DNA of 64,000 bases from Thiorhodococcus mannitoliphagus (GCF_010915725.1 NZ_JAAIJR010000008.1:1-64000); one strand, 5' to 3'; positions 26,920 to 37,214 are shown, counted from the stretch's first letter. Numbers and translations are program-made. The notes: generated by a model from the sequence alone, not told the origin.

Positions 26920-27465
26920 ATGGAAAACTTTCGCGGCACCACAATCCTCTCGGTCCGACGCGGCGACAAGGTCGTGATCGGCGGCGACGGCCAGGTCTCA
27001 TTGGGCCCCACGGTGATGAAAGGCAATGCGCGCAAAGTGCGGCGTCTCTATAAAGGGCAGGTTCTGGCTGGCTTTGCCGGTGCGACCGCGGATGCCTTCA
27101 CGCTCTTCGAGCGCTTCGAGGGCAAGCTGGAAAAGCACCAGGGACACCTGACGCGCTCGGCCGTGGAGTTGGCCAAGGACTGGCGCACCGACCGCATGCT
27201 GCGGCGGCTCGAGGCGCTCCTGTGCATCGCCGACACCAAGACCTCGCTGATCATCTCCGGTACCGGAGACGTCGTTGAGCCGGAGCAGGACATCATGGCA
27301 ATCGGCTCTGGCGGTTCTTTCGCGCTATCGGCTGCCCGCGCCTTGTTCGAAAACACCGAGCTGAGCGCACGCGACCTCGTCGAGAAGAGTCTGCACATCG
27401 CCGCCGACATTTGCGTGTATACGAATCACAATCTGGTGATCGAGGAGCTGGACGCAGAGGTCTGA
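26920..27465 (+). CDS. hslV: ATP-dependent protease subunit HslV
   Basis: A 181-residue proteasome-beta-like peptidase. The active-site Thr is in [12 protein letters not shown]; a short propeptide MENFRG precedes it, as in many non-enteric proteobacteria (E. coli has only Met). Landmarks [19 protein letters not shown] and [12 protein letters not shown] are conserved. Forms a double hexamer with HslU to degrade heat-damaged and regulatory proteins. hslU follows after 110 nt. Confidence 0.97.
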   Translation: MENFRGTTILSVRRGDKVVIGGDGQVSLGPTVMKGNARKVRRLYKGQVLAGFAGATADAFTLFERFEGKLEKHQGHLTRSAVELAKDWRTDRMLRRLEALLCIADTKTSLIISGTGDVVEPEQDIMAIGSGGSFALSAARALFENTELSARDLVEKSLHIAADICVYTNHNLVIEELDAEV

Positions 27466-27575
27466 CGCCATTCGGCGCGACCTCATCTTGCGACCGCCGC
27501 CCATCACCCGCAGCTACACCCTTACGAGCACTCAGCGCCGCGCTCGCACCGCGGCCCATTCGACGGACTCTTCAG

Positions 27576-28907
27576 ATGTCTGAAATCACACCCCAACGCA
27601 TTGTCGCAGAGCTCGACAAGCACATCGTGGGCCAAGACGACGCCAAGCGCGCGGTCGCCATCGCGCTGCGCAACCGCTGGCGCCGAGCGCAGATCGAGGA
27701 GCCGATGCGCTCCGAGATCACGCCCAAGAACATCCTCATGATCGGCCCGACCGGTGTGGGCAAGACCGAGATCGCGCGACGCCTGGCGCGTCTCGCCAAC
27801 GCCCCCTTCCTCAAGGTGGAGGCGACCAAGTTCACCGAGGTCGGCTACGTTGGGCGTGACGTCGAGTCGATCGTTCGCGATCTCGCCGACATCGGGGTCA
27901 AGATGGCTCGCGAGCAGGAGATGGCCAAGCTGTCGGACCAGGCGGAGGCCGCTGCCGAGGATCGCATTCTCGAAGCCCTGCTCCCCTCAGCCTCGAGCTT
28001 CGAGGAGGACAGCCACGCGAGCACAAGTAGCGGCACCCGCGAGAAGTTTCGCAAAAAACTGAGAGCTGGGGAGCTGGATGATCGGGAGATCGAGATCCAG
28101 GTTTCGGCCACACCGCTCGGCGTGGAGATCATGGCCCCGCCCGGTATGGAAGAAATGTCGAATCAGCTGCAGGGGCTCTTCCAAAACCTTGGCCAAGGCC
28201 GCCTGAAACGCCGCAAGCTGAAGATCTGCGATGCGCGCAAGCTGCTCCAGGACGAAGAGGCCGCGAAGCGTGTCAACGACGAGGAGATGAAGCTTCGGGC
28301 GATCGAAAACGTCGAGCAGAATGGCATCGTCTTCATCGACGAGCTGGACAAGGTCGCCAAGCGCGGCGAGGGCTCGAGCGGCGCCGATGTCTCGCGCGAG
28401 GGCGTCCAGCGCGACCTGCTACCGCTGGTGGAGGGCAGTACGGTCTCGACCAAGCACGGGGCGGTGCGCACCGATCACATCCTCTTCATTGCCTCGGGCG
28501 CCTTCCATCTCTCCAAACCCTCAGATCTCATCCCGGAGCTGCAGGGCCGTCTGCCCATCCGCGTCGAACTCAAGGCGCTGACCACGGAGGATTTCGTGCG
28601 CATCCTCACCGAGCCCGACGCCTCGCTGACGGATCAATACAAGGCGCTGCTGGGCACCGAGGGCGTGAGCCTGGAGTTCACCGAAGACGGGATTCAGCGT
28701 ATCGCCGAGATCGCCTGGCAGGTGAACGAGCGGACGGAGAACATCGGCGCCCGGCGCTTGCATACCGTCATGGAGCGCCTGCTCGAAGATGTCTCATACA
28801 ACGCCTCGGACCTCGACCGCGTCACCGTGACCCTCAACGCGACCTATGTCGACCAGAACATGTCCGGGCTAGCTGCCGACGAGGATCTGTCGCGCTACAT
28901 TCTATAG
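27576..28907 (+). CDS. hslU: ATP-dependent protease ATPase subunit HslU
   Basis: A 443-residue AAA+ unfoldase, matching E. coli HslU in length. [20 protein letters not shown] at the N-terminus, Walker [10 protein letters not shown], Walker B FIDELDK, and the C-terminal tail ending SRYIL, which docks into HslV. The start at 27576 gives the family N-terminus; the longer in-frame extension upstream is not conserved. Followed by a strong hairpin. Confidence 0.97.
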   Translation: MSEITPQRIVAELDKHIVGQDDAKRAVAIALRNRWRRAQIEEPMRSEITPKNILMIGPTGVGKTEIARRLARLANAPFLKVEATKFTEVGYVGRDVESIVRDLADIGVKMAREQEMAKLSDQAEAAAEDRILEALLPSASSFEEDSHASTSSGTREKFRKKLRAGELDDREIEIQVSATPLGVEIMAPPGMEEMSNQLQGLFQNLGQGRLKRRKLKICDARKLLQDEEAAKRVNDEEMKLRAIENVEQNGIVFIDELDKVAKRGEGSSGADVSREGVQRDLLPLVEGSTVSTKHGAVRTDHILFIASGAFHLSKPSDLIPELQGRLPIRVELKALTTEDFVRILTEPDASLTDQYKALLGTEGVSLEFTEDGIQRIAEIAWQVNERTENIGARRLHTVMERLLEDVSYNASDLDRVTVTLNATYVDQNMSGLAADEDLSRYIL

Positions 28908-28917
28908 CCGGAGGAGT

Positions 28918-28944
28918 GCGTGGCGGCGAAGCCGCCACGCCTTT
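28918..28944 (+). terminator. Terminator hairpin after hslU
   Basis: GCGTGGCGGC (28918-28927) and GCCGCCACGC (28931-28940) form a perfect 10-bp stem with a GAA loop, followed by CTTTCC. It lies 10 nt after the hslU stop. The U-tract is weak. Confidence 0.7.
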
Positions 28945-28971
28945 CCCCAAGCAGCGCGATGAGCCATCCTT

Positions 28972-29013
28972 CTGACAACTGACAACTGACAACTGACAAC
29001 TGACAACTGACAA
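28972..29013. repeat. Heptamer tandem array (CTGACAA)x6
   Basis: Six perfect 7-bp units ending 8 nt before the DUF971 gene start. Same period, copy number and position relative to a start codon as the array before asnB, with one base changed in the unit. Confidence 0.95.
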
Positions 29014-29021
29014 CTGAACCC

Positions 29022-29384
29022 ATGCCAGTACCCACAGAACTCAACCTTCACCGTCAATCGCGCGTGCTCGAAGTGGCCTACGATGACGGCACCCGTTTCA
29101 CGTTGCCCTGCGAATATCTGCGCGTCTACTCGCCCTCCGCGGAGGTCCAGGGCCATGGTCCCGGCCAGCGCGTGCTGCAGCTCGGCAAAGAGGAGGTCGG
29201 AATCGACAAGATCGAGCCCGTCGGCAACTATGCCGTGTGCCTCCACTTCGACGACGAGCACAACACTGGCATCTATTCCTGGGACTACCTCCACAAGCTC
29301 GGCACCGAGCAGGAGCGGCTCTGGAAGGAGTACCTGGATGAGCTGGAGAAGGCCGGACAGAAGCGCAAGTCTCAGCCATCCTGA
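29022..29384 (+). CDS. DUF971 / gamma-butyrobetaine hydroxylase-like N-terminal domain protein
   Basis: A 120-residue protein. Motifs of the family are visible: VLEVAYDDGTRFTLPCEYLRVYSPSAEV and a YAVCLHFDDEHNTGIYSWDYLHKLG core. In eukaryotic carnitine enzymes this zinc-binding domain precedes the oxygenase domain; the stand-alone bacterial form is commonly found between hslU and ubiE, as here. Function unproven. No ribosome site is seen because a heptamer array fills the leader. Confidence 0.88.
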   Translation: MPVPTELNLHRQSRVLEVAYDDGTRFTLPCEYLRVYSPSAEVQGHGPGQRVLQLGKEEVGIDKIEPVGNYAVCLHFDDEHNTGIYSWDYLHKLGTEQERLWKEYLDELEKAGQKRKSQPS

Positions 29385-29527
29385 GACCGGGCGGCGCACT
29401 TCCGGCAAGCCCGTTGTGCCCGTCTGATGCCGAGTCTTCTCTTCCGCCCGAGGCTATTGAATCCGGGCTTTCTCGCCCCTCTCGGCTCCAGCCTCGCGCC
29501 ACTGGGCCTTGGTCATCAGTTGGGCTG

Positions 29528-29606
29528 GTAGGGCGGACGAGCGAGAGCGAAGTCCACCGAATCAGGCGTCGGCGTTGGTGGACTGCGCTGCGCTTGTCCA
29601 CCCTGC
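29528..29606. repeat. 79-nt dispersed imperfect palindrome, copy 1
   Basis: Begins GTAGGGCGGACGAGCGAGAG and ends GCGCTTGTCCACCCTGC; internal GTCCACC and GGTGGAC blocks are inverted. A second 79-nt copy lies at 62245-62323. It occupies the 359-nt gap before ubiE; nothing else was recognised in that gap. Confidence 0.8.
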
Positions 29607-29743
29607 AGAAGACGACTGGCCGAAACGATGATCAACTCGCGTCCCTGCTCGGTAAGAGCGCTTGAGATGCCTTGGTGTAAGATAGCCGCCATTCGGCGGG
29701 GTGCCGCAGCCCGTCCACCCAAATTCGAGACCAGAGAAAGAGC

Positions 29744-30493
29744 ATGTCCGACGAGAAAACGACCCACTTCGGGTATCAACAGGTCCCGATCGATGAAAAG
29801 GCCAAGCGCGTTCGCGAGGTCTTCGATTCGGTCGCGACGCGCTATGACCTGATGAACGATCTCATGTCAATGGGCATTCATCGGCTCTGGAAGCGACATG
29901 CCATCGAGCTGTCCGGTGTTCGCAGGGGTCATAAGGTGCTCGATCTCGCGTCGGGCACCGGCGACCTGGCAAGTCGCTTCGCCGGCATCGTGGGCCCGGA
30001 CGGGGTGGTCGTGATGACGGATATCAACGCCGCCATGCTCGGGGAGGGACGCGAACGGATGCTCGACCAGGGGCGCGTGGGCAACGTGCAATACTCCCTG
30101 GTCAACGCGGAGAAAATCCCCTTCGAGAGCGATACCTTCGACTGCGTGACCATTGGCTTCGGCTTGCGCAATGTCACCGACAAGCAGGCCGCGCTGGACG
30201 AGATGTTCCGGATCCTCAAGCCCGGCGGCCGCGCACTGATCCTGGAATTCTCTCACCCCGTCAGCAAGTCGCTCAGCCGTGTCTACGACCTCTACTCCTT
30301 CTCGGTGCTGCCCGCGCTCGGTCGGATCGTGACCAAGGACCCCGGCAGCTACCGCTACCTGGCTGAGTCCATCCGCATGCACCCGGACCAGGAGACGCTG
30401 CGCTCCATGATGGAGACCTCCGGCTTCGAGCGCTGCGAGTACTTCAACCACACCGGCGGTATCGTCGCTATTCATCGGGGGTACAAGCTGTGA
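29744..30493 (+). CDS. ubiE: Ubiquinone/menaquinone C-methyltransferase
   Basis: A 249-residue SAM-dependent methyltransferase. It C-methylates the benzoquinol (and demethylmenaquinol) ring. Motif I is [12 protein letters not shown]; the family signature [17 protein letters not shown] near the N-terminus and the GFGLRNVTD segment are present. Cytosolic, membrane associated. First gene of ubiE-ubiJ-ubiB, with a four-base GTGA overlap to ubiJ. Confidence 0.97.
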   Translation: MSDEKTTHFGYQQVPIDEKAKRVREVFDSVATRYDLMNDLMSMGIHRLWKRHAIELSGVRRGHKVLDLASGTGDLASRFAGIVGPDGVVVMTDINAAMLGEGRERMLDQGRVGNVQYSLVNAEKIPFESDTFDCVTIGFGLRNVTDKQAALDEMFRILKPGGRALILEFSHPVSKSLSRVYDLYSFSVLPALGRIVTKDPGSYRYLAESIRMHPDQETLRSMMETSGFERCEYFNHTGGIVAIHRGYKL

Positions 30494-31131
30494 GCGAGGG
30501 CATTCAGATCCCGGACGCGCTGCTCGCGGTCGTCGAACAGGCGATCAATGGCTATGTTGCCCTCGACCCCGAGGGTGCAGCCGGCCTGGCGGCCTTGGAA
30601 GGCCGGCTCATCGCGATCGAACTCAAGGGCTTCGGGACACGTGTCACCGTCATCCCGGACGAGCAGGGACTGCAGCTGTTCGGACACTATGACGCGGACC
30701 CCGACTGCCTCATCGTCGGGACGCCGCTCGGATTGGCGCGCATGGCCATGGCCGAACGCAAGGAGAGCCAGCTGATCTCGGGCGAAGTCGAGGTCACGGG
30801 CGACTCGGGTCTTGCGCACGCCTTCAGCGCCGCGCTCGCCAAGCTGGATGTCGACTGGGAGGAGCAACTCGCGCGCGTCATCGGCGATCCCTTCGCCCAT
30901 CAGGTCGGCAACCGTGTGCGCGACGCGGAGCGCTGGGGACAGCGCACCTCTGAATCCATGACGGCCAATCTACGCGAGTACCTGCAAGAGGAGCGTCGCC
31001 TGCTGCCGACGCGCTACGAGGTCGACGCCTTCCTCGCACAGGTCGATACCCTGCGTGACGACGTCGAGCGCATCACCGCCCGCGTCGAGCGGCTCAAGCA
31101 GCGCGCCGCGGGGCACGGCATCAAGCAATGA
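30490..31131 (+). CDS. ubiJ: Ubiquinone biosynthesis accessory factor UbiJ
   Basis: A 213-residue protein starting at a GTG that overlaps the ubiE stop. The N-terminal half is an SCP2 sterol-carrier-like lipid-binding domain ([20 protein letters not shown]), and the C-terminal part is a coiled coil ([20 protein letters not shown]). UbiJ binds the isoprenoid tail of ubiquinone intermediates and scaffolds the soluble Ubi complex with UbiK. Confidence 0.92.
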   Translation: MSEGIQIPDALLAVVEQAINGYVALDPEGAAGLAALEGRLIAIELKGFGTRVTVIPDEQGLQLFGHYDADPDCLIVGTPLGLARMAMAERKESQLISGEVEVTGDSGLAHAFSAALAKLDVDWEEQLARVIGDPFAHQVGNRVRDAERWGQRTSESMTANLREYLQEERRLLPTRYEVDAFLAQVDTLRDDVERITARVERLKQRAAGHGIKQ

Positions 31132-32783
31132 TGGGTCCCCGCCAGGCGTTACGGCTCTTTCGCATCAATTGGATCCTGCTCCGCAACGGTCTCGACGAAG
31201 TCATCCTCGCCACCCACATCTTCCGCCCGCTGCGCTGGGTCAAGGTCCTCCTACCCTGGCACTGGGTGAAGCGCGACCTGCCCGCCTATCCGGTGCGCGT
31301 GCGCCTGGCGTTGGAGGATTTGGGGCCCATCTTCGTCAAGTTCGGCCAGATCCTCTCGACACGGCGGGATCTCCTCCCGGACGACCTCGCCGTCGAGCTC
31401 GCCAAGCTGCAAGACCGGGTGCCGCCCTTTGGCGGCGCCGCGGCCCGAGCCATGATCGAGAAGGCCTGGGGCTGCTCGGTCGACGAGGTTTTGGATCAGT
31501 TCAATCCGACCCCGCTGGCGTCGGCCTCCATCGCTCAGGTCCATACCGGGCGGCTCAAGGACGGCACCGAGGTGGTCGTCAAGGTGCTGCGTCCCGGCAT
31601 CGAGCACACCATTCGTCAGGACCTCGGGCTGATGTACACTGTCGCTCACCTGGCCGAGCGCTATTGGAAGGACGGCAAGCGGCTGCGTCCCGTCGAGGTG
31701 GTTCGCGAGTACGAGAAGACCATCTACGACGAGCTGGACCTGCAGCGCGAGGCCGCCAATGCCTCGCAGATTCGCCGCAACTGGGTCAACAGCGAGATGC
31801 TCTACATCCCGGAGGTCTTCTGGGATTGGACCCGTCCGAACGTCATGGTGATGGAGCGCATCTACGGCACCCCAGTCAGCGACGTCGCCACGCTCAAGGC
31901 CCAGGGCGTGAGCATGAAGGTGCTGGGCGAGCGCGGTGTCGAGATCTTCTTCACCCAGGTCTTCCGCGACAACTTCTTTCATGCCGACATGCACCCGGGC
32001 AACATCTTCGTCGAGCCGTCCGGGCGCTACATTTCCATCGATTTCGGCATCGTGGGGACCCTGACGACAGAGGATCAACGCTACCTCGCCGAGAACCTGC
32101 TCGCCTTCTTCGAGCGAGACTACCGCCGCGTGGCGGAGCTGCACGTGGAATCCGGCTGGGTGCCGCCAGGCACTCGGGTGGATGAGTTCGAATCCGCCAT
32201 CCGTACCGTCAGCGAGCCTATCTTCGAGAAGCCGCTCGCCGAAATCTCATTCGGACACTTCCTGGTACGGCTGTTCCAAACCGCCAGGCGCTTCAACATG
32301 GAGATCCAGCCGCAGCTCGTCCTGCTCGAGAAGACCCTGCTGAACATCGAAGGGCTTGGACGTCAGCTCTACCCGGAACTCGACCTCTGGACGACGGCAA
32401 AGCCCTACATGGAACGCTGGATGAAGGATCAGATCGGACTCAAGGGGCTGTTCGACCGCACCAAGCGCAACATCTACTCGGTCGCCGACCAGGCGCCGGA
32501 GCTGCCGCTCATTGCCTATCGCATGCTCATGGCCTACGACCGCCGGGTGCGCACGGAAGAGGCCATGCAGATGACGCACACCGCGTCGCGCGATGCGCGT
32601 CCACTCGTCGGGGGTAGCGCTATCCGCGCGATCGGCGGTGCAACCGTCATCGTCAGCGGCACCCTCGTCCTGCTGCTCGGCCCCGGCCACTGGCTGCCCG
32701 AGACCTTCGGCGTCGGCCTGGTCGTTTCCAGCTATCTGGCCGGCGCCTGGCTCTTCTTCACCGCTGCGCGCAGGACCGCCTGA
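31128..32783 (+). CDS. ubiB: Ubiquinone biosynthesis ATPase/kinase-like protein UbiB
   Basis: A 551-residue ABC1/ADCK atypical kinase. The inhibitory KxGQ motif is in [18 protein letters not shown], the Ala-rich loop is [12 protein letters not shown], and the [11 protein letters not shown] catalytic loop and IDFGIVG metal motif follow. Two C-terminal membrane helices anchor it. It is thought to use ATP hydrolysis to extract hydrophobic CoQ precursors. ATGA overlap with ubiJ completes the operon. Confidence 0.97.
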   Translation: MMGPRQALRLFRINWILLRNGLDEVILATHIFRPLRWVKVLLPWHWVKRDLPAYPVRVRLALEDLGPIFVKFGQILSTRRDLLPDDLAVELAKLQDRVPPFGGAAARAMIEKAWGCSVDEVLDQFNPTPLASASIAQVHTGRLKDGTEVVVKVLRPGIEHTIRQDLGLMYTVAHLAERYWKDGKRLRPVEVVREYEKTIYDELDLQREAANASQIRRNWVNSEMLYIPEVFWDWTRPNVMVMERIYGTPVSDVATLKAQGVSMKVLGERGVEIFFTQVFRDNFFHADMHPGNIFVEPSGRYISIDFGIVGTLTTEDQRYLAENLLAFFERDYRRVAELHVESGWVPPGTRVDEFESAIRTVSEPIFEKPLAEISFGHFLVRLFQTARRFNMEIQPQLVLLEKTLLNIEGLGRQLYPELDLWTTAKPYMERWMKDQIGLKGLFDRTKRNIYSVADQAPELPLIAYRMLMAYDRRVRTEEAMQMTHTASRDARPLVGGSAIRAIGGATVIVSGTLVLLLGPGHWLPETFGVGLVVSSYLAGAWLFFTAARRTA

Positions 32784-33157
32784 GGGTCCAGCTTCCTCTC
32801 GGCACGGCGACGATCGCGCCAACCGCAAGTCGCAGCCTTCGCGACCCGCTTGCAACCTCCCTCCAAGCCACGGATGGCTTGGCCGACTGGGTGCGACTCT
32901 GGCATTCCCAGCCCCGTCCTCATCATCACGCTGATCTTCAGCATCCGAAGCTGAGCCTGTTTGGCCCTCTCCCGCCGAGCGGGATCTATACTGATCCTAG
33001 GGCCGAAGGCCAAGCTGGCGTGTCCCACTGAGATGTCATCTTGAGCCCTCTGCCTGGTCCATCACGGCGGCGAGCGACCTGCATGAGGGATCCAAATCCC
33101 GCGGCGCTCTATCCCGCCGTCAACTTGCCGGATTGGTCGAACCCGAGGAGAGCAATC
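32784..33157. other. Intergenic region with one small hairpin
   Basis: 374 nt after ubiB. CCAAGCCA (32873-32880) and TGGCTTGG (32885-32892) form a perfect stem-loop but lack a U-tract. No coding region is supported; the leader of the next gene carries GAGGAGAG. Confidence 0.45.
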
Positions 33158-33391
33158 ATGGATATCTCGCTCGCTGATGTCTTGATCCATATCGACGAAA
33201 GCCTACCCCAGGAACGACGCGAGGTGGTCGAAGGGCTTCTCCGCAGCGTCGAGGGCGTTGTGAGTGTGCACAACCCCGACGATCGGCCACACTTGACCAT
33301 CGTCGAGTATCGACCGGATCGGACCAATGCTCAGACGCTGCTCGAAGGCGTCCGCGGACAAGGAGTGCATGCTGAGCTGGTCGGTCTCTAG
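33158..33391 (+). CDS. Small HMA-like (ferredoxin-fold) protein
   Basis: A 77-residue protein. The beta-alpha-beta-beta-alpha-beta pattern (LADVLIHIDESLPQ, helix, VSVHNPDDRPHLTIVEYRPD, helix, HAELVGL) resembles heavy-metal-associated domains but has no cysteines at all, so it cannot bind metal by the usual CxxC. The family is recurrent in proteobacteria without a known role. The start at 33158 has GAGGAGAG upstream; followed by an intrinsic terminator, so a stand-alone gene. Confidence 0.65.
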   Translation: MDISLADVLIHIDESLPQERREVVEGLLRSVEGVVSVHNPDDRPHLTIVEYRPDRTNAQTLLEGVRGQGVHAELVGL

Positions 33392-33460
33392 ATCCGATGG
33401 GGAGAGCGTCGCGAAACCCATCCAACCTACGCCGAGGCATCAGCGCCGCGCAACAAGAAA

Positions 33461-33487
33461 TGCCCCCGGTTTCGCGGGGGCGTTTTC
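33461..33487 (+). terminator. Intrinsic terminator
   Basis: GCCCCCG and CGGGGGC arms around GTTTCG, followed by GTTTTCATT, 70 nt after the small HMA-like gene. Confidence 0.85.
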
Positions 33488-33705
33488 ATTGAGCGTCGGG
33501 GCAGTGGTCGATGGGTTTCACGGCCAAGCGGCGTCCGTGCCAAGCATCAGCGGCATACCTTGGCCCCTGCTACCCATCCTTGCTGACCTGCCGGTCCAGT
33601 GGTCTGACGGCCCGCGGAAGTGGCTTGCGCCGCACTTTCGGCTCGAAAACACAACTGGCATGGGATCATTGGGTGGCAACCGGATAGGCATGCTTGCTGA
33701 GATGT

Positions 33706-33873
33706 CTAGGAGCCTGTCCGACTTAGGATGAATCGGCTGCGGAATCGGGAGAACGGTCCCTTTCGCCCCGCTTTTTCGTTACATAGAACCACTATGCGCC
33801 TCAAAACCGGAACGAAATGGCCTCGCTCTCCCACTTCCTCGCTTCGATCCCCCCAAGTCGGACAGGCTCCTAG
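33706..33873. mobile_element. MITE with perfect 19-bp terminal inverted repeats
   Basis: CTAGGAGCCTGTCCGACTT (33706-33724) is repeated inverted as AAGTCGGACAGGCTCCTAG (33855-33873). The 168-nt element has no coding capacity. Both ends carry CTAG, which could be the target duplication, as IS5-family elements favour (C/T)TA(A/G). It lies between the small HMA-like gene and the ABC exporter genes. The rest of the 607-nt gap (33392-33998) holds only the terminator listed above. Confidence 0.75.
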
Positions 33874-33998
33874 CATGGGCGATTCCCTTAGCCGCTGAAT
33901 GCTGGTGGCTCTCTCGTGCTCCCCCTGCGCTGCGCCCCACAAGCAAGGGTCGCGGACGGCGGATCGTCCCATCGGGTATCAATCCCCAAAGGGGCCGC

Positions 33999-34772
33999 TC
34001 AAAAACCGCGCATCTCCCGATAGCGCTCCAGCACCTCGTCCGTCGGGCCGGCATGCACGATCTGACCATGCTCCATGAGGATCGCCTTCGAGCACATGCT
34101 GCGGACGAGGTCGTCCGAGTGTGAAGAGAGGACGATGATCGAGACCTTTTCGGTAAAGCGGGCCAGGCGCTCACGGGCCTTGTGCATGAAGGCGGCGTCG
34201 CCAGCGCCGATCCCCTCGTCGAGCAGCAGGATATCCGGCACCACTGAGGTCGAGACGGCGAAGGCGAGACGCATCTGCATCCCGGCCGAATAGGTCCGGA
34301 TGGGCAGATCGAGGAAGTCGCCCAGCTCCGTGAAGTCGGCAATCTCTTCCATCCGCGCCTTGATCTCCCGACGCGTCAGGCCGAGAAAGAGCCCGCGCAG
34401 AATGATGTTCTCATAGCCCGTGCTTTCCTGGTCCATGCCAAGGCTGATATCGAACAGCGGCACGGTCAGCCCCTTGACACTGATGCGCCCAGAGTTCGGC
34501 TCGTAGATGCCGCCCAGAACCCGCAGCAGCGTCGTCTTGCCAGCGCCATTGTGGCCGATCAAGCCGAGCCGGTCGCCCTCTCCGAGCGTGAGAGTGATGT
34601 CCTGCAGCGCCTGCACCACGGAGATACGCTGCGAAGTCGTATCCGCTCGAATCTGGCCGCCAGTCGCGCTCTGGATGATGCGATTCTTGATCGAGCGCGT
34701 CGCAGCATTGTAGACAGGAAAGGAAACCGAGACGTTTTCCAGTTGAATCGAAGCCACAGTCGCGTCCTTCAA
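33999..34772 (-). CDS. Polysaccharide ABC exporter, ATP-binding subunit
   Basis: A 257-residue ABC ATPase of the Wzt/KpsT/TagH class. Walker A GHNGAGKTT, the ABC signature region YSAGMQMRLAFAVS, and Walker B DILLLDEGIGAGD are visible. It powers export of O-antigen or a capsule-like glycan. It lacks the C-terminal carbohydrate-binding domain of long Wzt proteins, so it is of the KpsT type. The start is probably TTG at 34772 overlapping the permease stop (TTGA); a GTG at 34757 is an alternative. Confidence 0.9.
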   Translation of the reverse strand: MKDATVASIQLENVSVSFPVYNAATRSIKNRIIQSATGGQIRADTTSQRISVVQALQDITLTLGEGDRLGLIGHNGAGKTTLLRVLGGIYEPNSGRISVKGLTVPLFDISLGMDQESTGYENIILRGLFLGLTRREIKARMEEIADFTELGDFLDLPIRTYSAGMQMRLAFAVSTSVVPDILLLDEGIGAGDAAFMHKARERLARFTEKVSIIVLSSHSDDLVRSMCSKAILMEHGQIVHAGPTDEVLERYREMRGF

Positions 34773-35620
34773 ACCCAGTAGGCGATGCGCCAGCGATAGG
34801 CGGAGTAGAAGAAGAAAGTGACCGCCCAGCCGACAAGGAGAATGGAGAGTACCGAGAGCCAGTGCGTGAGCTGCGCGGGTTGTCCGAGCAGCGGCGCGCG
34901 CATGATCTCAACCAGGTGGTAGAAGGGATTCAGGTCGAGCAGCAGGGCGCGCCCCGGAAGCATTTCTGGCCTCCAGATCACAGGGGTGATAAAGAAGAGC
35001 ACCTGCACGATACTGCCGACGATCAAGGGCACATCGCGAAAGCGCGCGCTCAGGAGCCCGAAGAGCAGTGAGATCCAGAGCCCATTGAGCAAGATGACGA
35101 AGAGCGCTAGCGGCACCCACAGCAGGTTCCAATTGAAATCCACACCGAACCAAAGCGCGACGGCGAAGAAGACCCAGATGTTGTGCGCGAAGGCGATCAA
35201 ATTGGACCAGAGCACCCGGAAGGCGTAGATGGAGACCGGCGCGTTGAGCTGCCGAATCATGCCGTCTGACTGGATGAAGGCGAGGCAGCCCTCGTTGATC
35301 ATGCTGGCAAGCAAGCCCCAGATGACGAAACCCGCCGCCAGGAAGGGGAGATACTCGTGGATGTCTTGGCGGAAGATTTGGCCGTAGAGGAGACCGAGCG
35401 CCAGCACCATGACGGCCATCGAGATGGTGATCCAAAAGGGCCCCAGCTTAGAGCGGCGATAACGCTGGCGGACGTCCTGCAAACCGAGGGTCATCCAGAG
35501 TTCACGTCGCTCCCAGCCCTCGGCGACGTCGCGCAGTGCACCGCGGATCTGCTCGGAACGCAGTCCATACCTGAACTGACTCAGTAGCGGCGATTCGCCG
35601 ACTTGGGTCTCAGACGACAT
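34769..35620 (-). CDS. Polysaccharide ABC exporter, permease subunit
   Basis: A 283-residue ABC-2 permease with six membrane helices (for example GPFWITISMAVMVLALGLLY and VLFFITPVIW). The N-terminal RYRRSKLGPFW amphipathic helix and the DLNPFYHLVEIMRAPLLG region are typical of Wzm/KpsM/RfbA-type O-antigen exporters. The start is placed at 35620 (MSSETQVGES); upstream extension is not conserved-looking. Partner of the ATPase gene that overlaps its end; divergent from the WbsX gene. Confidence 0.9.
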   Translation of the reverse strand: MSSETQVGESPLLSQFRYGLRSEQIRGALRDVAEGWERRELWMTLGLQDVRQRYRRSKLGPFWITISMAVMVLALGLLYGQIFRQDIHEYLPFLAAGFVIWGLLASMINEGCLAFIQSDGMIRQLNAPVSIYAFRVLWSNLIAFAHNIWVFFAVALWFGVDFNWNLLWVPLALFVILLNGLWISLLFGLLSARFRDVPLIVGSIVQVLFFITPVIWRPEMLPGRALLLDLNPFYHLVEIMRAPLLGQPAQLTHWLSVLSILLVGWAVTFFFYSAYRWRIAYWV

Positions 35621-35864
35621 CGGGGAGATTCCAATCCAAGATTTGACGAAGAGGAGGCGTTGACGCCAGCGGAGGACGCTCGAGCCCAACCGAAAGAAGG
35701 CTCTTTCACCTATGCAGCTGATAATCGGGGTACTATACCACGCCGTTTCACCGGGAATCGGACCCGGCTCCTCATTTCCACTGCCTGGGCGGCTATCAAC
35801 CGAGCTTTCCTGCCGCGTGGCCGGCTCGCTCGCAGCCGTGCCGCGCAGTCACCGGCATGGAATC

Positions 35865-37208
35865 ATGGCCTTCAATCTCCTGCGTCCGATATGGCGCCTG
35901 CTCCCCCTCGACATCTCCACGCGGCAGCGCCTGCAGCGCGGATTGTTCCGAGTTCTGCCCTTCCTTTTCCGCAAGCACCCTGGCTTCAAGGCATTCGTGC
36001 AAGCGCGCCAGCGCGGCGAGCTGTGGCGGGGCAGGGGCGGCGCGCTCCCTGAGCAAGACGTCCAGGCCGTGCCGCTCATCGACGCGGAGCCGCTTGTCTC
36101 GCCCCCGGCGCGACTCATCGCCTTCTACCTGCCGCAGTTTCACCCGATCCCGGAGAATGACGCCTGGTGGGGGAGGGGCTTCACCGAGTGGACCAATGTC
36201 GTTCGCGGTCGACCGCAGTTTCCCGGTCACTACCAGCCGCACCTGCCCGGCGAGCTTGGCTTCTATGACTTGCGCGTCCCTGAAGTGATGGCACGCCAGG
36301 TCGAACTCGCCAAAGGCTATGGCATCGGCGGCTTCGCCTTCTACTGCTATTGGTTCGCCGGAAAAAGTCTCTTGGAGCGCCCGCTCGAGGCCTATCTGGA
36401 CAGCAGCCTGGATCTGCCCTTCTGTCTCTGCTGGGCCAACGAGAACTGGAGTCGGCGCTGGGATGGGCGGGATCAAGAGATTCTCATCGCGCAGGCGCAT
36501 TCTCCTGAGGACGATCTCGCCTTCATCGCAAGGATCTCGAAGTACCTGAGAGACCCGAGATACATCCGCGTCGGAGGGCGCCCCCTCCTCATGGTCTATC
36601 GGCCGGCCCTGCTGCCCAATCCATCGGAAACGGCCAAGCGGTGGCGCCTCTGGTGCCAGCAGCAAGGGATCGGCGACCTCTACCTCGCCTACACGCAATC
36701 CTTCGAGTCGGAGCCGCCTGCCGCTTACGGGTTCGACGCAGCGGTGGAATTTCCCCCGAACAACAGTCATCCAGTGGATATCACCAAGCACATCCAAGGG
36801 CGCGACTCCCGTTTTGCAGGCACCATCTACGACTGGAGCATCTATCCCGAGCGCAGCCGCCACTACGAGGGTTGCGACTACAGACGCTTCCGCTGCGTCA
36901 ATCCGTCCTGGGACAATGAGGCAAGGCGCCCAGGCCGCGGCGCCATCTTTCTAGGCTCTACGCCAAGCGGCTATCGCGAGTGGCTCGAGAACGCGATCCG
37001 GGATTCGCAGGCACGCATAGCCGACCCGTCGGAGCGGCTCGTCTTCGTGAATGCCTGGAACGAGTGGGCGGAAGGGGCGCATCTGGAGCCCGACCAGAAA
37101 TACGGATACGCCTATCTGCAGGCAACGCGCGATGCGCTCATGCGCACCCAGCTCGAGTCGCCGGAGACTCCGGTTGGAGCGGAAAATCCCGATGCCGCTG
37201 CTGACTGA
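35865..37208 (+). CDS. WbsX-like (GH99-type) glycan protein
   Basis: A 447-residue protein. From residue about 85 it has the WbsX pattern: RLIAFYLPQFHPIPENDAWW, GRGFTEWTNV, HYQPHLPGELGFYD, FCLCWANENWSRRWDG, and the C-terminal VNAWNEWAEGAHLEPD. WbsX proteins occur in O-antigen and rhamnan loci and share the TIM-barrel of GH99 endo-mannosidases; whether they act as transferases or hydrolases is unsettled. It is divergent from the exporter. A paralogous domain forms the C-terminus of the large protein at 38578-42459. The start is uncertain, since an in-frame ATG also lies at 35712. Confidence 0.85.
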   Translation: MAFNLLRPIWRLLPLDISTRQRLQRGLFRVLPFLFRKHPGFKAFVQARQRGELWRGRGGALPEQDVQAVPLIDAEPLVSPPARLIAFYLPQFHPIPENDAWWGRGFTEWTNVVRGRPQFPGHYQPHLPGELGFYDLRVPEVMARQVELAKGYGIGGFAFYCYWFAGKSLLERPLEAYLDSSLDLPFCLCWANENWSRRWDGRDQEILIAQAHSPEDDLAFIARISKYLRDPRYIRVGGRPLLMVYRPALLPNPSETAKRWRLWCQQQGIGDLYLAYTQSFESEPPAAYGFDAAVEFPPNNSHPVDITKHIQGRDSRFAGTIYDWSIYPERSRHYEGCDYRRFRCVNPSWDNEARRPGRGAIFLGSTPSGYREWLENAIRDSQARIADPSERLVFVNAWNEWAEGAHLEPDQKYGYAYLQATRDALMRTQLESPETPVGAENPDAAAD

Positions 37209-37214
37209 AAGGCC

